In this document: positions 16,634 to 26,317 of the stretch, one piece after another
Layout: each line of letters opens with the position of its first letter
Numbering within the stretch: the first letter of the stretch is position 1
Assembly (NCBI GenBank): GCA_040290295.1
Contig: PSMW01000001.1
Location: 1-64,000, forward strand
Source: CAADGV01 sp040290295
GTDB lineage: Bacteria > Bacteroidota > Ignavibacteria > UBA10030 > UBA6906
DNA: 64,000 nt
Reading direction: 5' to 3'
Program-made: the position numbers and the translations under genes
The notes under the pieces: generated by a model
Database searches by the model: none
Told to the model about the DNA's origin: nothing
What the model saw: the letters and a program-made list of their open reading frames with translations, nothing else

Positions 16634-19039
16634 ATGAAGCGCATGTGGATGCTTGTTCTTGTTTCGTGTGCTGCTCTCCGTGCCGAAGCCGACGCGCTGT
16701 TCGGTACGGAGCGCATGGTTCGACCCAGCAGGAACTACGATGTCGTCCACTACACATTGGAGCTGCGATTCGATCAGCAGGCAAAGAAGGTGTTCGGCAA
16801 GGCAACGATTCGTTTCACACCTCTGAAAAGTTCTCTCGACTCGATCGATCTCCATGCTATGGCACTCGATGTGCAGTCCGTTTCCCTCGCGAACAAGGAG
16901 GTGTTACGGTTCGCCAATCGAGAGTCTCTGCTGACGGTGTACTTTCACAAAAGCTTTTCGCTGGACGATACGATTGCGCTCGTGGTCGAATACACGGCAT
17001 CGCCACGCGCTGGTCTCTACTTCATGCAACCGGACAGTACAAATCCCCGACGGCGAGCCCAGATTTGGACCCAAGGCGAAGACATCAACAATCGCCATTG
17101 GTTTCCCTGCTGGGATTTCCCGAACGACAAAGCGACATCCGAGGTCATTGCCACGGTGAAGGATTCCTGGACGCTCCTTTCGAACGGGAAACTCGTCGGC
17201 GTTCGTCACGACAAGCATCGTGGAACGAAAACGTTTCATTGGTATCAGTCCAAGCCCCATGCCTCGTACCTGATCATGCTCGCGGCGGGCGAATACACCG
17301 TCGTACGAGAACGCTACCGCACGAAACCGCTCGAGTATTATCTCTACAGCGATCGCATCGAGGACGGTAAGCGCAGCTTGAGCGCAACTCCGGCGGCGAT
17401 GAAGTTCTTTGAAGAGGTGACTGGGTTTCCATACCCGTGGGAAAAATTCGCGCAAATTTTTATCACCGATTTTATGTGGGGAGGAATGGAAAACACCTCG
17501 GCGGTAACGCTGAATGAATCGTATCTCATCGACCACCGAGGGCTCATCGATTTCACAGCAGACGACGTTGTCGCACACGAACTTGCCCATCAGTGGTTTG
17601 GCGACGTCGTCACGTGTAGGGACTGGACTGAGCTGTGGCTGAATGAAGGCTTTGCCAACTACTTTGAGGCACTCTTCAAGCGCCATGCGAAAGGCAAAGA
17701 CGAATACCAGCTTGACCTGATGCAGCAAGCCTCCGCCGTGTTGCGTGCCGAGCAATCACAAGGACGCAAACCGATCGTGACCGATCACAGTCTCACTACC
17801 AACCTCTACTCGAAGGGGGCTTGGGTACTGTATATGCTCCACACACTTCTCGGCGAGCGCGAGTTTCAGCGTGCAATCACTCACTATCTCCAGCGGAATG
17901 CCTTTACGAGTGTATCCACGTACGACTTTCGTAAAGCTGTCGAGGAGGCAACAGGACAGAATCTTGATTGGTTCTTCGAACAATGGCTTTACAAAGCCGG
18001 CTATCCCGACCTCCACGTCACTCGTCGATGGGACGATTCAGCGAAGACGCTGATCCTCACATTTCGACAAATGCAAAAGCTGGATAGCTTGACGGGGATT
18101 TTTGTCGCACCCATCGATGTCGAATGCACGACGGCGCAAGGGAGGACGTTGACAAGGGTGCTCTTGAAAGAACAAGAGCTGGAAGTGAGAATTGCGTTGG
18201 CGGAAGCACCTGCCATGGTCATTGTCGATAAGGGAATGAAGTTACTCAAGAGCCTGACGTTCGAAAAGTCGAAGGACGAATGGGTATATCAACTCCTGCA
18301 TGCCGAGGATATCGTTGATCGTATGACGGCTGCGAAAGCGTTACGCGCTTTTCCCGAGGACACCGTTGTGTACGAAGCGCTGAAGCGAGCGGCGATGGAC
18401 GACGGGTTCTGGGCAGTACGCCGCGAAGCAACGATCTATCTGGGAACCATGAAGCACGACGGCGTAAAGGACGCAATGTTACGAATAGCGCGCGATGCAA
18501 AATCGTCCGTGCGTACTGCGGCCGTTGTCGCTCTCGAGCGATTCCCTTCGCCTGAGGTTGGTACATTTTTGCAGAGTATCCTTACGACCGATTCGAGTTA
18601 TCTTGTGCGGGCATCGTGCTTGGAAGCGTTGAAGAAAGTGGATTCAGTCGCTGCTGTGAGGCTGGCGTTGCAGTACGCTGATAGTGCTTCTCATCGTGAT
18701 GTTCTGCAACGCGCGGCTTTGCAGGTACTGCGACACGTGAAGCGACCCGAGGCGTTGCCGATTGCTTTGCGCTATGTACAACCAGGAGTCCCCACCGACA
18801 TTCGCGCTCTTGCGCTGGGTATTCTCAGTGAAGTAGGTGAGAGCGATTCCCTTTCGCGGTCTATGATACTTAAACTTACCGGTGACTTCAGTCCTTCGAT
18901 CCGCAAGAGTGCTGTTCGCGCTCTCGCAGTTATGGGAGGCGAAGATGCACATACAGTCCTATTGCAACGTAAAGAAGCTGAAAGCGACCCTGATGTGAAA
19001 GAGGAAATCGAGTCCGCTCTCCGCGACTTTGGGGAGTAA
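16634..19039 (+). CDS. M1-family zinc aminopeptidase with C-terminal HEAT-like repeats
   Basis: 801 residues with an N-terminal signal (MLVLVSCAALRAEADA), so probably exported. The exopeptidase motif is GGMENTSAV (about residues 282-290, in place of GAMEN). The zinc site is HELAH at residues 315-319 with the third ligand Glu in WLNEGF. An M1-type N-terminal beta domain begins RNYDVVHYTLELRFDQ. After residue 550 come alpha-helical HEAT-like repeats (ALKRAAMDDGFWAVRREATI, MLRIARDAKSSVRTAAVVAL), ending in KEEIESALRDFG. The enzyme removes N-terminal amino acids from peptides. It stands alone between a terminator and the sigma-factor promoter. Confidence 0.93.
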   Translation: MKRMWMLVLVSCAALRAEADALFGTERMVRPSRNYDVVHYTLELRFDQQAKKVFGKATIRFTPLKSSLDSIDLHAMALDVQSVSLANKEVLRFANRESLLTVYFHKSFSLDDTIALVVEYTASPRAGLYFMQPDSTNPRRRAQIWTQGEDINNRHWFPCWDFPNDKATSEVIATVKDSWTLLSNGKLVGVRHDKHRGTKTFHWYQSKPHASYLIMLAAGEYTVVRERYRTKPLEYYLYSDRIEDGKRSLSATPAAMKFFEEVTGFPYPWEKFAQIFITDFMWGGMENTSAVTLNESYLIDHRGLIDFTADDVVAHELAHQWFGDVVTCRDWTELWLNEGFANYFEALFKRHAKGKDEYQLDLMQQASAVLRAEQSQGRKPIVTDHSLTTNLYSKGAWVLYMLHTLLGEREFQRAITHYLQRNAFTSVSTYDFRKAVEEATGQNLDWFFEQWLYKAGYPDLHVTRRWDDSAKTLILTFRQMQKLDSLTGIFVAPIDVECTTAQGRTLTRVLLKEQELEVRIALAEAPAMVIVDKGMKLLKSLTFEKSKDEWVYQLLHAEDIVDRMTAAKALRAFPEDTVVYEALKRAAMDDGFWAVRREATIYLGTMKHDGVKDAMLRIARDAKSSVRTAAVVALERFPSPEVGTFLQSILTTDSSYLVRASCLEALKKVDSVAAVRLALQYADSASHRDVLQRAALQVLRHVKRPEALPIALRYVQPGVPTDIRALALGILSEVGESDSLSRSMILKLTGDFSPSIRKSAVRALAVMGGEDAHTVLLQRKEAESDPDVKEEIESALRDFGE

Positions 19040-19095
19040 GCAAAGAGGAAGTTGGTCGCAAGATCGAACGATGTTTCCCCTTCTCGGCTGGCGGC

Positions 19096-19124
19096 TTGCT
19101 TCTTCACTGCACAATACTTATAAT
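19096..19124 (+). promoter_or_regulatory. Candidate sigma-70-type promoter for the ECF sigma gene
   Basis: TTGCTT (19096-19101) and TATAAT (19119-19124) are separated by 17 bases, a near-ideal housekeeping promoter, about 50 bases upstream of the GTG start at 19177. Seen by eye only. Confidence 0.5.
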
Positions 19125-19176
19125 CGTACAAATCGTTCATTGTAAAGAAATCGAAATAGTGAGTTTGGAGGGCTCC

Positions 19177-19779
19177 GTGAAAAAGGAAAAGACGAAGCAC
19201 AGTTTCTTCGAGCAAGTTATGCTCCCATACTCTGATGTACTTTATAGCTATGCGTATTACCTCACCGGGAGCAGAGAAGATGCAAACGATTTGCTCCAAG
19301 AAACTTTCCTCAAGGCTTTTCGCTTCCTCGACAAATTCGAAGAAGGTACGAATGCTAAGGCGTGGCTCTACCGGATCATGCGAAACACCTACATCAACGA
19401 ATACCGGCGGATGAAACGGCAACCGGAAGTCTTGGAATACGACGAGCAACTCACTCCATATCAGATGCTGCCCTCCACCGAAGGGCATTCATTCAACCTG
19501 CAACGGCAACTCGAGCACACACTACCCGATGAAGTTGCCGATGCAATTTCGAGGCTGCCTGAACGATTCAAGAGCGTCGTGGTTCTTAGGGACATCGAGG
19601 ATTTACCCTATGAGGAGATCGCTGAGGCCTTGGAGATACCTATCGGGACGGTGAGATCGCGCTTGCACCGTGCACGCGCCTTGCTTTTCGAAAGGCTGAA
19701 GAATTTCGCGAGAGATCATGGCTATGCAGTGGGTAAGCGTTTCGCTCTCGCGGGCGAAGATGCCTACTGCACAAGCTGA
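19177..19779 (+). CDS. ECF-type RNA polymerase sigma factor
   Basis: About 200 residues. The region 2 signature is DANDLLQETFLKAFRFLDKF plus WLYRIMRNTYINEYRR, and region 4 has a DNA-binding HTH: DLPYEEIAEALEIPIGTVRS followed by RLHRARALLFERL. GTG 19177 is the chosen start because GGAGGG sits five bases upstream; the frame is open upstream to 19096 but that part is not sigma-like. No anti-sigma gene is adjacent, and the downstream neighbour is convergent, its stop overlapping this 3' end by 16 bases. The regulon is unknown. Confidence 0.88.
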   Translation: MKKEKTKHSFFEQVMLPYSDVLYSYAYYLTGSREDANDLLQETFLKAFRFLDKFEEGTNAKAWLYRIMRNTYINEYRRMKRQPEVLEYDEQLTPYQMLPSTEGHSFNLQRQLEHTLPDEVADAISRLPERFKSVVVLRDIEDLPYEEIAEALEIPIGTVRSRLHRARALLFERLKNFARDHGYAVGKRFALAGEDAYCTS

Positions 19780-20339
19780 AGTTTTTTCAGCAGCATCCGA
19801 ACGATCGTTGCGGTAGCGCCCCAGATGAGATGGTTTCCATGCTCATAAAACCACATCTCGTAGTGAATTCCTCTCACTTCGCGCGCCTCGGTTCGGCCCG
19901 ACGTTTGGTCGGCGAAGAATGCTAACGGCACCTCGAACACTTCCGACACTTCATCGGTATTTGTTGTGAGTGGGGGGACCTTTCCGATGATGCCGACGAC
20001 AGGCCTAATGACAAATCCGGTAGGCGTTGCCAAATCATCCAACACCCCCACAACCTCCACGCTGGAAGGCGGCAGACCGATCTCCTCCTGTGCCTCGCGA
20101 AGCGCTGTTTGCATGTCGTCAGTGTCGCTTGCGTCAACGACTCCTCCCGGGAAGGAGACTTGTCCTTTGTGTGTTTCGACAGAGTCGGTTCTCTTGGTGA
20201 ACAGGAACGCGAACTGATCTCCTCGCCAAATCAACGGTACCAACACTGCTGAGCGTTGGTAGTGTGGGAGAGAAAGGGTGCGGTGTTGAGGTGCATCCGT
20301 AAAGACGGCTCTGATGTATTCGGGATTCACATCGTGCAT
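19764..20339 (-). CDS. Nudix hydrolase, CoA pyrophosphatase (NudL-like)
   Basis: About 191 residues from ATG 20339. The NudL/UPF0035 signature is visible: FTKRTDSVETHKGQVSFPGG followed by VVDASDTDDMQTALREAQEE and IGL. Enzymes of this group cleave coenzyme A or acyl-CoA to phosphopantetheine and 3',5'-ADP; the Nudix REAQEEIGL residues bind the divalent metal. A longer frame to 20432 adds a non-conserved N-terminus. The gene is convergent with the ECF sigma gene and divergent from the secreted nuclease. Confidence 0.87.
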   Translation of the reverse strand: MHDVNPEYIRAVFTDAPQHRTLSLPHYQRSAVLVPLIWRGDQFAFLFTKRTDSVETHKGQVSFPGGVVDASDTDDMQTALREAQEEIGLPPSSVEVVGVLDDLATPTGFVIRPVVGIIGKVPPLTTNTDEVSEVFEVPLAFFADQTSGRTEAREVRGIHYEMWFYEHGNHLIWGATATIVRMLLKKLQLVQ

Positions 20340-20385
20340 GGGTTGAATATAGGAAACTACTGTCGAACGTGCAAAAGCCCGATGG

Positions 20386-20415
20386 TTGCATGTTCGGCTC
20401 AGGAGGCGTATATTG
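20386..20415 (+). promoter_or_regulatory. Candidate Bacteroidota-style promoter for the secreted nuclease
   Basis: TTG (20386-20388), a 20-base spacer, then TATATTG (20409-20415) resembles the TTG-N19/21-TAnnTTTG primary promoter of Bacteroidota. The start codon is 32 bases downstream. Confidence 0.35.
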
Positions 20416-20446
20416 AATTCGTTTTCGTTCACTTCGAAAGAATTTC

Positions 20447-21595
20447 ATGCGGCTTCTTGTTGGTGTTGTCATCTGTGCAGCGTTGCTCGTCGTCGTTCAC
20501 GTTACTGCCTCAGGATGGGGAAGCAACGCTCATCAATTTATCAATCGATCGGTTGTTCGCCATCTTCCCAACCAGATGATCTTGTTCATACAGGATAGCC
20601 TCTTCTTCGCTCAACACGCGTCGGACGCCGACAATCGCCGCAACAGCAGCGACACAAGCCTGTACGCGGAAGGTCCGCGCCACTTCTTGGATATCGACGA
20701 CTATCCGAACTTTCAGCATTTGCCCCGCAGTCTCGACACATTGATCATGCTGTACGGGTGGGAACGCGTTAAGCAAAATGGAACGAACCCGTGGGCGACG
20801 ATCTGGAATTACGACTCGTTGGTGGCTCAACTCCGTCGGGGCGATTGGACCCGAGCGAAACTGACTGCCGCCGACCTGGGCCACTATGTCGGCGATGCGC
20901 ATCAGCCGCTTCATAACACCAAGAACTACGACGGACAGTTGACGAACCAACGAGGGATCCACGCGCGCTACGAGTCAACGATGCTCAGTCCGACCTATTT
21001 CCTTTCGGCGCTCACTGTTGTTCCCGAAAGCGTTTTCTACGTTCAGGAAAAACTTGCATTGGTGTTCGACTACATCCTTTTCAGTAACAGTCTCGTCGAT
21101 TCCATCCTCCAGGCCGATCTGTACGCGAAATCTGTCTCCGGGTGGAACGGGACGGGTACGAATGCGCCCGCTTCGTACTATAACGCACTTTGGGAAAGGA
21201 CGCGCGCCATCACCTTGCTGCAGATGCAACGGGGGACCAAGCATCTCGCCGCTCTCTGGTTCAGTGCGTGGGTGGATGCCGGACTGATCTCATCGACCGG
21301 CGTGTTGCCTCCGGCACCGACAACTCCGTCCGACTTCGCATTACGCCAAAACTATCCGAATCCCTTTAATCCTTCCACAACGATCACCTACATGCTACCC
21401 GTCGGTGGGACGGTGGAATTGAAAATCTTTTCGCTCGACGGCAAGGAATTGATCACGCTCGTTCAGGAGAACCAATCTGCAGGCGAGCACATGGTGCAGT
21501 TTACAGCTTCGCCCTTGATGGCGTCGGGTGTGTACTTTTACCGGTTGCGGCTCGGAGGTTTTTCGCAAACGAAAAAACTCATGTTGGTTCAATGA
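20447..21595 (+). CDS. Secreted S1/P1-type nuclease with type IX secretion sorting domain
   Basis: 382 residues. The signal peptide is followed by WGSNAHQFINRSV, the expected Trp-led zinc site of the S1/P1 nuclease family. The central zinc motif is DLGHYVGDAHQPLHNTKNYD. The enzyme class cuts single-stranded nucleic acid and releases 3'-terminal phosphate from nucleotides, giving nucleosides and phosphate outside the cell. The last 80 residues form a T9SS C-terminal domain starting LRQNYPNPFNPSTTI and ending in GVYFYRLRLGGFSQTKKLML, which directs export through the outer membrane. A plausible job is scavenging DNA/RNA, possibly feeding purine use (see 53-64 kb). The stop overlaps the next ATG as ATGA at 21592-21595. 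Confidence 0.92.
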   Translation: MRLLVGVVICAALLVVVHVTASGWGSNAHQFINRSVVRHLPNQMILFIQDSLFFAQHASDADNRRNSSDTSLYAEGPRHFLDIDDYPNFQHLPRSLDTLIMLYGWERVKQNGTNPWATIWNYDSLVAQLRRGDWTRAKLTAADLGHYVGDAHQPLHNTKNYDGQLTNQRGIHARYESTMLSPTYFLSALTVVPESVFYVQEKLALVFDYILFSNSLVDSILQADLYAKSVSGWNGTGTNAPASYYNALWERTRAITLLQMQRGTKHLAALWFSAWVDAGLISSTGVLPPAPTTPSDFALRQNYPNPFNPSTTITYMLPVGGTVELKIFSLDGKELITLVQENQSAGEHMVQFTASPLMASGVYFYRLRLGGFSQTKKLMLVQ

Positions 21596-22236
21596 CGCGG
21601 ACATCAAGGACGTCATCCTTTCCAACTCCGTTCGTGCCGTCGGGAGAGCTAGCGGCCGGCGCGAGGCTGCACATCAAGAATATGGTATGCAACCGGTGCA
21701 TCAAGGTTGTGCGCGAAGAGTTGGGAAACCTTGGCCACGACATTCGCAGCATCGTCTTGGGCGAAGTGGTTATCGGCGATCGTCCTGATGAAGCGGCGCT
21801 GGAACGAATACGCTCAATGTTGCAGGCGAACGGCTTCGAACTGATCGAAGACCAACGAGCAAAGACGATCGAGCGAGTGAAACATGCTGTGCTGCGCCTC
21901 GTACAGCGCGACGCTGAACAAGAGCCGCTGCGGCTGAAACTCTCTGCCTACATCGAACGTGAAGTCAGAAAAGACTATCAGAGCCTCAGCACGTTGTTCT
22001 CGTCCATCGAAAACATCACTCTTGAGCAGTACGTCATTCTGCAACGTATCGAACGAGCAAAGGAGTTGTGAAAGTACGGTGACCTGACACTGAGCGAGAT
22101 TTCCTACAAGCTCGGCTACAGCAGTGTTCAGCATCTTTCGTCGCAATTCACGAAGGTGACAGGGATTACCCCGACCGCGTTCAAGAAGCTCGTCGGGGCT
22201 GCGCGTCTGCCGCTTGATGCAGTGGGAAAGATGTAG
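21592..22236 (+). pseudogene. HMA-AraC fusion regulator interrupted by in-frame TGA
   Basis: The N-terminal heavy-metal-associated domain has a metal-binding CxxC (LHIKNMVCNRCIKVVREEL). A helical linker (DYQSLSTLFSSIENITLEQY) leads into an AraC HTH. The reading frame stops at TGA 22069-22071, right after ILQRIERAKEL, but the same frame continues with KYGDLTLSEISYKLGYSSVQ and HLSSQFTKVTGITPTAFKKL to a TAG at 22234-22236, which completes the second HTH. In relatives the interrupted position is a Leu within the linker helix. HMA-AraC fusions of this kind occur beside copper genes in Bacteroidota, as here next to copZ/copA, and are presumed copper-sensing regulators. The truncated 159-residue product would lack the second HTH. 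A nonsense mutation, read-through or a sequence error are possible. Confidence 0.82.
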
Positions 22237-22525
22237 CATACCTTCCCGCCCACTCGTTGGGCATCGCCACTGGTGGGATTCGTTCATGTCTCCCCCTGAT
22301 ATTCTTCATGATTCACGAAGGATCAGAGAAGCAGGTCTGTTCCATCATCCTCCCGCCGAAGCCCGACCATCTTTATACGCTACAACCCCTCAAGCCATTC
22401 TCCGCTGTGTCCTCAAAAAGGGTATAAACATTCGAGAACATTGTATAACGCGGGAAAATCTCCGAAGAGTTATATTATATCTGTGAATAAGGAAGGACAC
22501 TCAACACACTTGAGGGGAAAAAATC

Positions 22526-22729
22526 ATGACGTATCAGGAATTTCGCATCGAAGGCATGACGTGCGGGCATTGCGTAATGAATGTGCGCAAGGAACTGAGC
22601 AACCTTCAGGGCGTGATCATCGATGATGTGCAAATCGGCAGCGCACGCCTCCACTACGATGAAGCCAAGGTAAGCCAGCACGAAATCGCGCGTGCGATCG
22701 AGAATGCTGGGTATCGACTTGTAAACTGA
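22526..22729 (+). CDS. copZ: Copper chaperone, HMA domain (CopZ-like)
   Basis: 67 residues, a single heavy-metal-associated domain. The Cu(I) site is IEGMTCGHCVMNVRKEL, with the second strand GVIIDDVQIGSARLHY. CopZ-like proteins carry Cu(I) to the CopA pump in the cytoplasm. It lies 37 bases upstream of copA and 289 bases downstream of the regulator remnant. That spacer holds AT-rich stretches (TATAA and TATATTATAT at 22423-22480) that may include its promoter, but I could not fix one. A GGGG-containing site (GAGGGG at 22512-22517) precedes the ATG. Confidence 0.9.
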   Translation: MTYQEFRIEGMTCGHCVMNVRKELSNLQGVIIDDVQIGSARLHYDEAKVSQHEIARAIENAGYRLVN

Positions 22730-22766
22730 CCCTCGAAGACCGCTCGTCGTCCGATGAAAAGACAAT

Positions 22767-25028
22767 ATGGGAATGATAAAGAAGAATGAAAACACACAGC
22801 AGCCGGACGACCGTCCGGTGATTGAGGCGCTAACGCTGCCGGTCGAGGGGATGACATGTGCGAGTTGCGTTGCGCGCGTTGAGAAAGCATTGAAGAAGCT
22901 CGAGGGCGTGCGCGATGCATCGGTCAACCTTGCCACAGAAAAGGCACACATCGAATTCGAGCCTCGACGGGTGAAACTCGAACATCTTCAGCGTGCGGTG
23001 AGCGAGGCGGGATACACACTCGTACTTCCCCAGTCCAAAGAGGCGGCAGGAACCACGCCGCGCGATGATCCGCAAGAGGTTCTGAAGAACGAATTCCTCT
23101 TCAGCCTTGTGCTCACGGTGCCGATCATGGGGTTGAGTATGCTGAGCATGTTCGAACGCAGCGCAGCGTGGCTTCCGTTTTCGATGGACACACTTAACCG
23201 GATCTTGCTTGTGTTCACGACCCCGATTGTGTTCATTTCCGGCAGGAGATTCTTCAAAGGCTTCTGGGTGGCCCTGAAACACCTTACGGCCGATATGAAC
23301 ACGTTAGTGGCGGTCGGTACCGGCTCGGCGTATGCATACAGCACCATTGCGGTCCTTTTTCCGGAACTGCTGGGCGGCGGTGCCGCGTACCATGTGTACT
23401 TCGATACAACAGCGACGATCATCACGCTGATTCTCTTAGGGAAGATGTTGGAGAGCAGAGCGAAGCGAAGGGCATCCGAAGCGATACGCCGCCTGATGGG
23501 TATGCAGCCCAAGACGGTACGCGTGGTGCGCAACGGTATCGAACAGGAGACGCCAATCGAGAGCGTCGTTGTTGGTGACATCGTCATTGTTCGTCCGGGC
23601 GAAAGGATTCCGGTGGATGGAGTGATTCTCGATGGCGTCGTGTCGCTCGACGAATCGCTCGTGACCGGCGAAAGTATGCCGGTGGAAAAACGCGCAGGCG
23701 ATACGGTGATCGGAGGAACGATCAATCGTAGCGGTAGCGTGACGATTCGAGCATCCGCAGTAGGCAAAGACACCGTGTTGGCACAGATCGCAAGGCTTGT
23801 GGAAGACGCGCAAGCATCGAAGGCACCGATACAAAGCCTTGCTGATACGATCGCGGCGGTCTTCGTTCCGATTGTTATCGCCATTGCGATTCTTTCGTTC
23901 GTCGGGTGGTATGGTATCGGAGGGAGAGGGTTCACACCATCGCTCGTGAACTTCATCGCGGTGCTCATCATTGCCTGTCCGTGTGCATTGGGGCTTGCGA
24001 CACCAACGGCCATTATGGTCGGCACGGGGCGAGGAGCGTCGCTGGGCATTCTCATCAAGAACGCCGAGAGCTTCGAGCGATTGCATCGCGTTCGTACCGT
24101 TATTCTCGACAAGACCGGCACAATCACCGCAGGCTCACCGGCAGTAACGGATGTGGTGCCGTTTGATGGATATGATGATGTAACTGTTCTGCGTTTTGCC
24201 GCCGCTCTCGAACGCAAGTCTGAGCATCCCCTCGGTCGGGCAATCGTGGAGTACGCGGCGCAGCGTGGCATTGAAGGTGGAGAGGCAACCTCATTTCAGT
24301 CGCTGGCAGGATTTGGAGTGACGGGCGTGATAGCGGGGGCGAACGTGGCTGTCGGCAGTCCGACGATGGTGAAGGAGTATGCCCTTCCGCTGAACGGTAA
24401 ACACGACGTGCTCCTGAAATTGTCGGAAGAAGGGAAAACGCCTGTCGTCGTGAGCGTCGATGGAAAGACTGCAGGCGTTATTGCGATTGCCGACACAATC
24501 AAACCCACATCACGCCAAGCCATCGAGCATCTCAAGCGTATGGGACTTCAGGTGATCATGATGACGGGGGATAACGAGCGAACTGCCGCTGGGATAGCCG
24601 CGAGTGTGGGCATCGAAAGGTTTATCGCAGGTGTGTTGCCGGATCAGAAAGCAGCGCATGTGCGAGCCATCCAAGCCGAAGGGACCATTACGGCGATGGT
24701 TGGCGACGGTGTGAATGACACACCCGCTCTTGCCCAAGCCGATGTCGGCATCGCGATGGGAACGGGCACTGACATTGCCATGGAGGCTGCCGACATGACG
24801 CTCATGCGGGGAGACCTCATGAGCCTCGTTCACGCCGTGCGTCTTTCCGCCGCCACGCTACGAACGATCAAACAGAATCTGTTTTGGGCGTTCATTTACA
24901 ACGTCGTCGGCATACCGCTCGCGGCGCTCGGCATGCTCAATCCCATGGTTGCAGCCGCTGCGATGGCGTTCAGTTCGGTGAGTGTCGTGAGCAATTCGCT
25001 GCGGTTGAAAAACTTCCGCCCGGAATAG
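22767..25028 (+). CDS. copA: Cu(I)-exporting P1B-type ATPase
   Basis: 753 residues. One N-terminal HMA domain has MTCASC. Next come the TM region, the actuator loop VTGESMPVEKRAGD, the transmembrane metal site IACPCALGLATPTAIMVG (CPC, typical of Cu/Ag pumps), the phosphorylation site ILDKTGTITAGS, the SEHPLG motif of the nucleotide-binding domain, and the hinge VGDGVNDTPALAQADVGIAM. The C-terminal helix ends with FSSVSVVSNSLRLK, whose Ser/Asn/Met pattern supports Cu(I). It exports copper from the cytoplasm and is co-transcribed with copZ. ATG 22767 keeps the HMA domain; the family length fits. Confidence 0.95.
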   Translation: MGMIKKNENTQQPDDRPVIEALTLPVEGMTCASCVARVEKALKKLEGVRDASVNLATEKAHIEFEPRRVKLEHLQRAVSEAGYTLVLPQSKEAAGTTPRDDPQEVLKNEFLFSLVLTVPIMGLSMLSMFERSAAWLPFSMDTLNRILLVFTTPIVFISGRRFFKGFWVALKHLTADMNTLVAVGTGSAYAYSTIAVLFPELLGGGAAYHVYFDTTATIITLILLGKMLESRAKRRASEAIRRLMGMQPKTVRVVRNGIEQETPIESVVVGDIVIVRPGERIPVDGVILDGVVSLDESLVTGESMPVEKRAGDTVIGGTINRSGSVTIRASAVGKDTVLAQIARLVEDAQASKAPIQSLADTIAAVFVPIVIAIAILSFVGWYGIGGRGFTPSLVNFIAVLIIACPCALGLATPTAIMVGTGRGASLGILIKNAESFERLHRVRTVILDKTGTITAGSPAVTDVVPFDGYDDVTVLRFAAALERKSEHPLGRAIVEYAAQRGIEGGEATSFQSLAGFGVTGVIAGANVAVGSPTMVKEYALPLNGKHDVLLKLSEEGKTPVVVSVDGKTAGVIAIADTIKPTSRQAIEHLKRMGLQVIMMTGDNERTAAGIAASVGIERFIAGVLPDQKAAHVRAIQAEGTITAMVGDGVNDTPALAQADVGIAMGTGTDIAMEAADMTLMRGDLMSLVHAVRLSAATLRTIKQNLFWAFIYNVVGIPLAALGMLNPMVAAAAMAFSSVSVVSNSLRLKNFRPE

Positions 25029-25057
25029 CACGTGGTGTTGCCGTGCGGCGTGCGGTA

Positions 25058-26317
25058 TTACGCGGTTTGTTTCCGCTCTTTGAATGTGTAGAGCGGCTCC
25101 TTCTTCTTGAGGATCACGTCCTTCGTGATCGTGCAGGTGGCGACGTGTTCACGATCGGGAAGGTGGTACATGATTTCGAGCATGACTTCTTCGATGATCG
25201 AACGTAAGGCACGCGCGCCGGTGCCGCGTTCGATTGCTTGCCGGACGACAGCGTCGATGGCGGCATCCTCGAAGTGCAACTCGACTCCCTCCATGCGAAA
25301 GAGTTTCTTGTATTGTTTGATGAGAGCGTTCTTCGGTTCGGTGAGGATATTCCGTAGCGCTTCGTCATTCAGCGGATGCAAAGCAGCGATGAGCGGCAAG
25401 CGCCCGACGAATTCGGGAATCATGCCGAACTTCATCAAATCTTCGGGCTGAACCAACTGCAAGAGGTCGGCTCCTTCCACATCATGCTTGCTCTTGATAT
25501 CCGCCCCGAAGCCCATCGGGTTCTTGTTGATGCGCCGTGCGACGATTTTTTCCAACCCTTCGAACGCGCCGCCGCAAACGAAGAGAATGTTGCGAGTGTT
25601 AATGTTGATCAGGCTTTGTTCGGGGTGCTTACGTCCGCCCTTGGGCGGCACACCCGCGATCGTCCCTTCCAAAATCTTCAGCAGTGCTTGCTGAACGCCC
25701 TCGCCGGAAACATCCCGCGTGATCGACGCGCTGTCGCTCTTGCGTGCGATCTTATCGATCTCGTCGATGTACACGATACCGCGTTCGGCTTTCTCGACGT
25801 TGTACTCCGCATTCTGCAACAGATGAACAAGAATCGTTTCCACGTCGTCGCCGACGTACCCTGCCTCGGTGAGTGTTGTGGCGTCGGCAATGGCGAAGGG
25901 AAGATCCAGAATGCGCGCAAGGGTTTTGGCGAGAAGCGTCTTGCCCGTTCCCGTAGGACCGATGAGAAGGATGTTGGTTTTTTCGATCTCGACGTCGTCG
26001 ATATCGAATAAGCGTTCGCGCTCGTCGATGCGCTTGTAATGGTTGTACACCGCCACGGCGAGACTTTTCTTCGCATGCTCTTGGCCTATGACATATTCAT
26101 CCAACGCCTTCTTGATCTGCACGGGCGTGAGTGTTGGGCGCGTGCCTTTGCGCGCGCTGAATGCCGCAATGTTGCTGCGGATGATGTCAACGGAACTGGA
26201 GACACAGATGTCGCAGATATACACATCCGGTCCGGCAATGATGCTCTGAACTTCTTCAGGGCTTCGCCCGCAGAAGGAACAGTGGATCTTTTCTCCACCA
26301 CGCGTACGTTGTGTCAC
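25058..26317 (-). CDS. clpX: ATP-dependent Clp protease ATP-binding subunit ClpX
   Basis: About 419 residues from GTG 26317. An N-terminal C4 zinc finger (HCSFCGRSPEEV ... YICDIC) is followed by an AAA+ module: Walker A GPTGTGKTLLAKTLA, pore loop GYVGDD, Walker B IVYIDEIDKI and a sensor Arg region (PEFVGRLPLIAALHPL). ClpX unfolds tagged proteins and feeds them to ClpP. The start is set at the GTG because the open frame upstream (to 26641) is the antisense of clpP, and the GTG overlaps the clpP TGA by four bases (coupling). An N-terminal extension is not needed. Confidence 0.96.
   Translation of the reverse strand: MTQRTRGGEKIHCSFCGRSPEEVQSIIAGPDVYICDICVSSSVDIIRSNIAAFSARKGTRPTLTPVQIKKALDEYVIGQEHAKKSLAVAVYNHYKRIDERERLFDIDDVEIEKTNILLIGPTGTGKTLLAKTLARILDLPFAIADATTLTEAGYVGDDVETILVHLLQNAEYNVEKAERGIVYIDEIDKIARKSDSASITRDVSGEGVQQALLKILEGTIAGVPPKGGRKHPEQSLININTRNILFVCGGAFEGLEKIVARRINKNPMGFGADIKSKHDVEGADLLQLVQPEDLMKFGMIPEFVGRLPLIAALHPLNDEALRNILTEPKNALIKQYKKLFRMEGVELHFEDAAIDAVVRQAIERGTGARALRSIIEEVMLEIMYHLPDREHVATCTITKDVILKKKEPLYTFKERKQTA

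Noticed and set aside
22069..22071. Selenocysteine at the UGA of the HMA-AraC gene
   Set aside because: No redox role is expected at that linker Leu position and no SECIS-like hairpin is evident just downstream.
22214..22486. 90-aa ORF downstream of the HMA-AraC gene
   Set aside because: Overlaps the conserved AraC end in another frame and has shadow-like composition.
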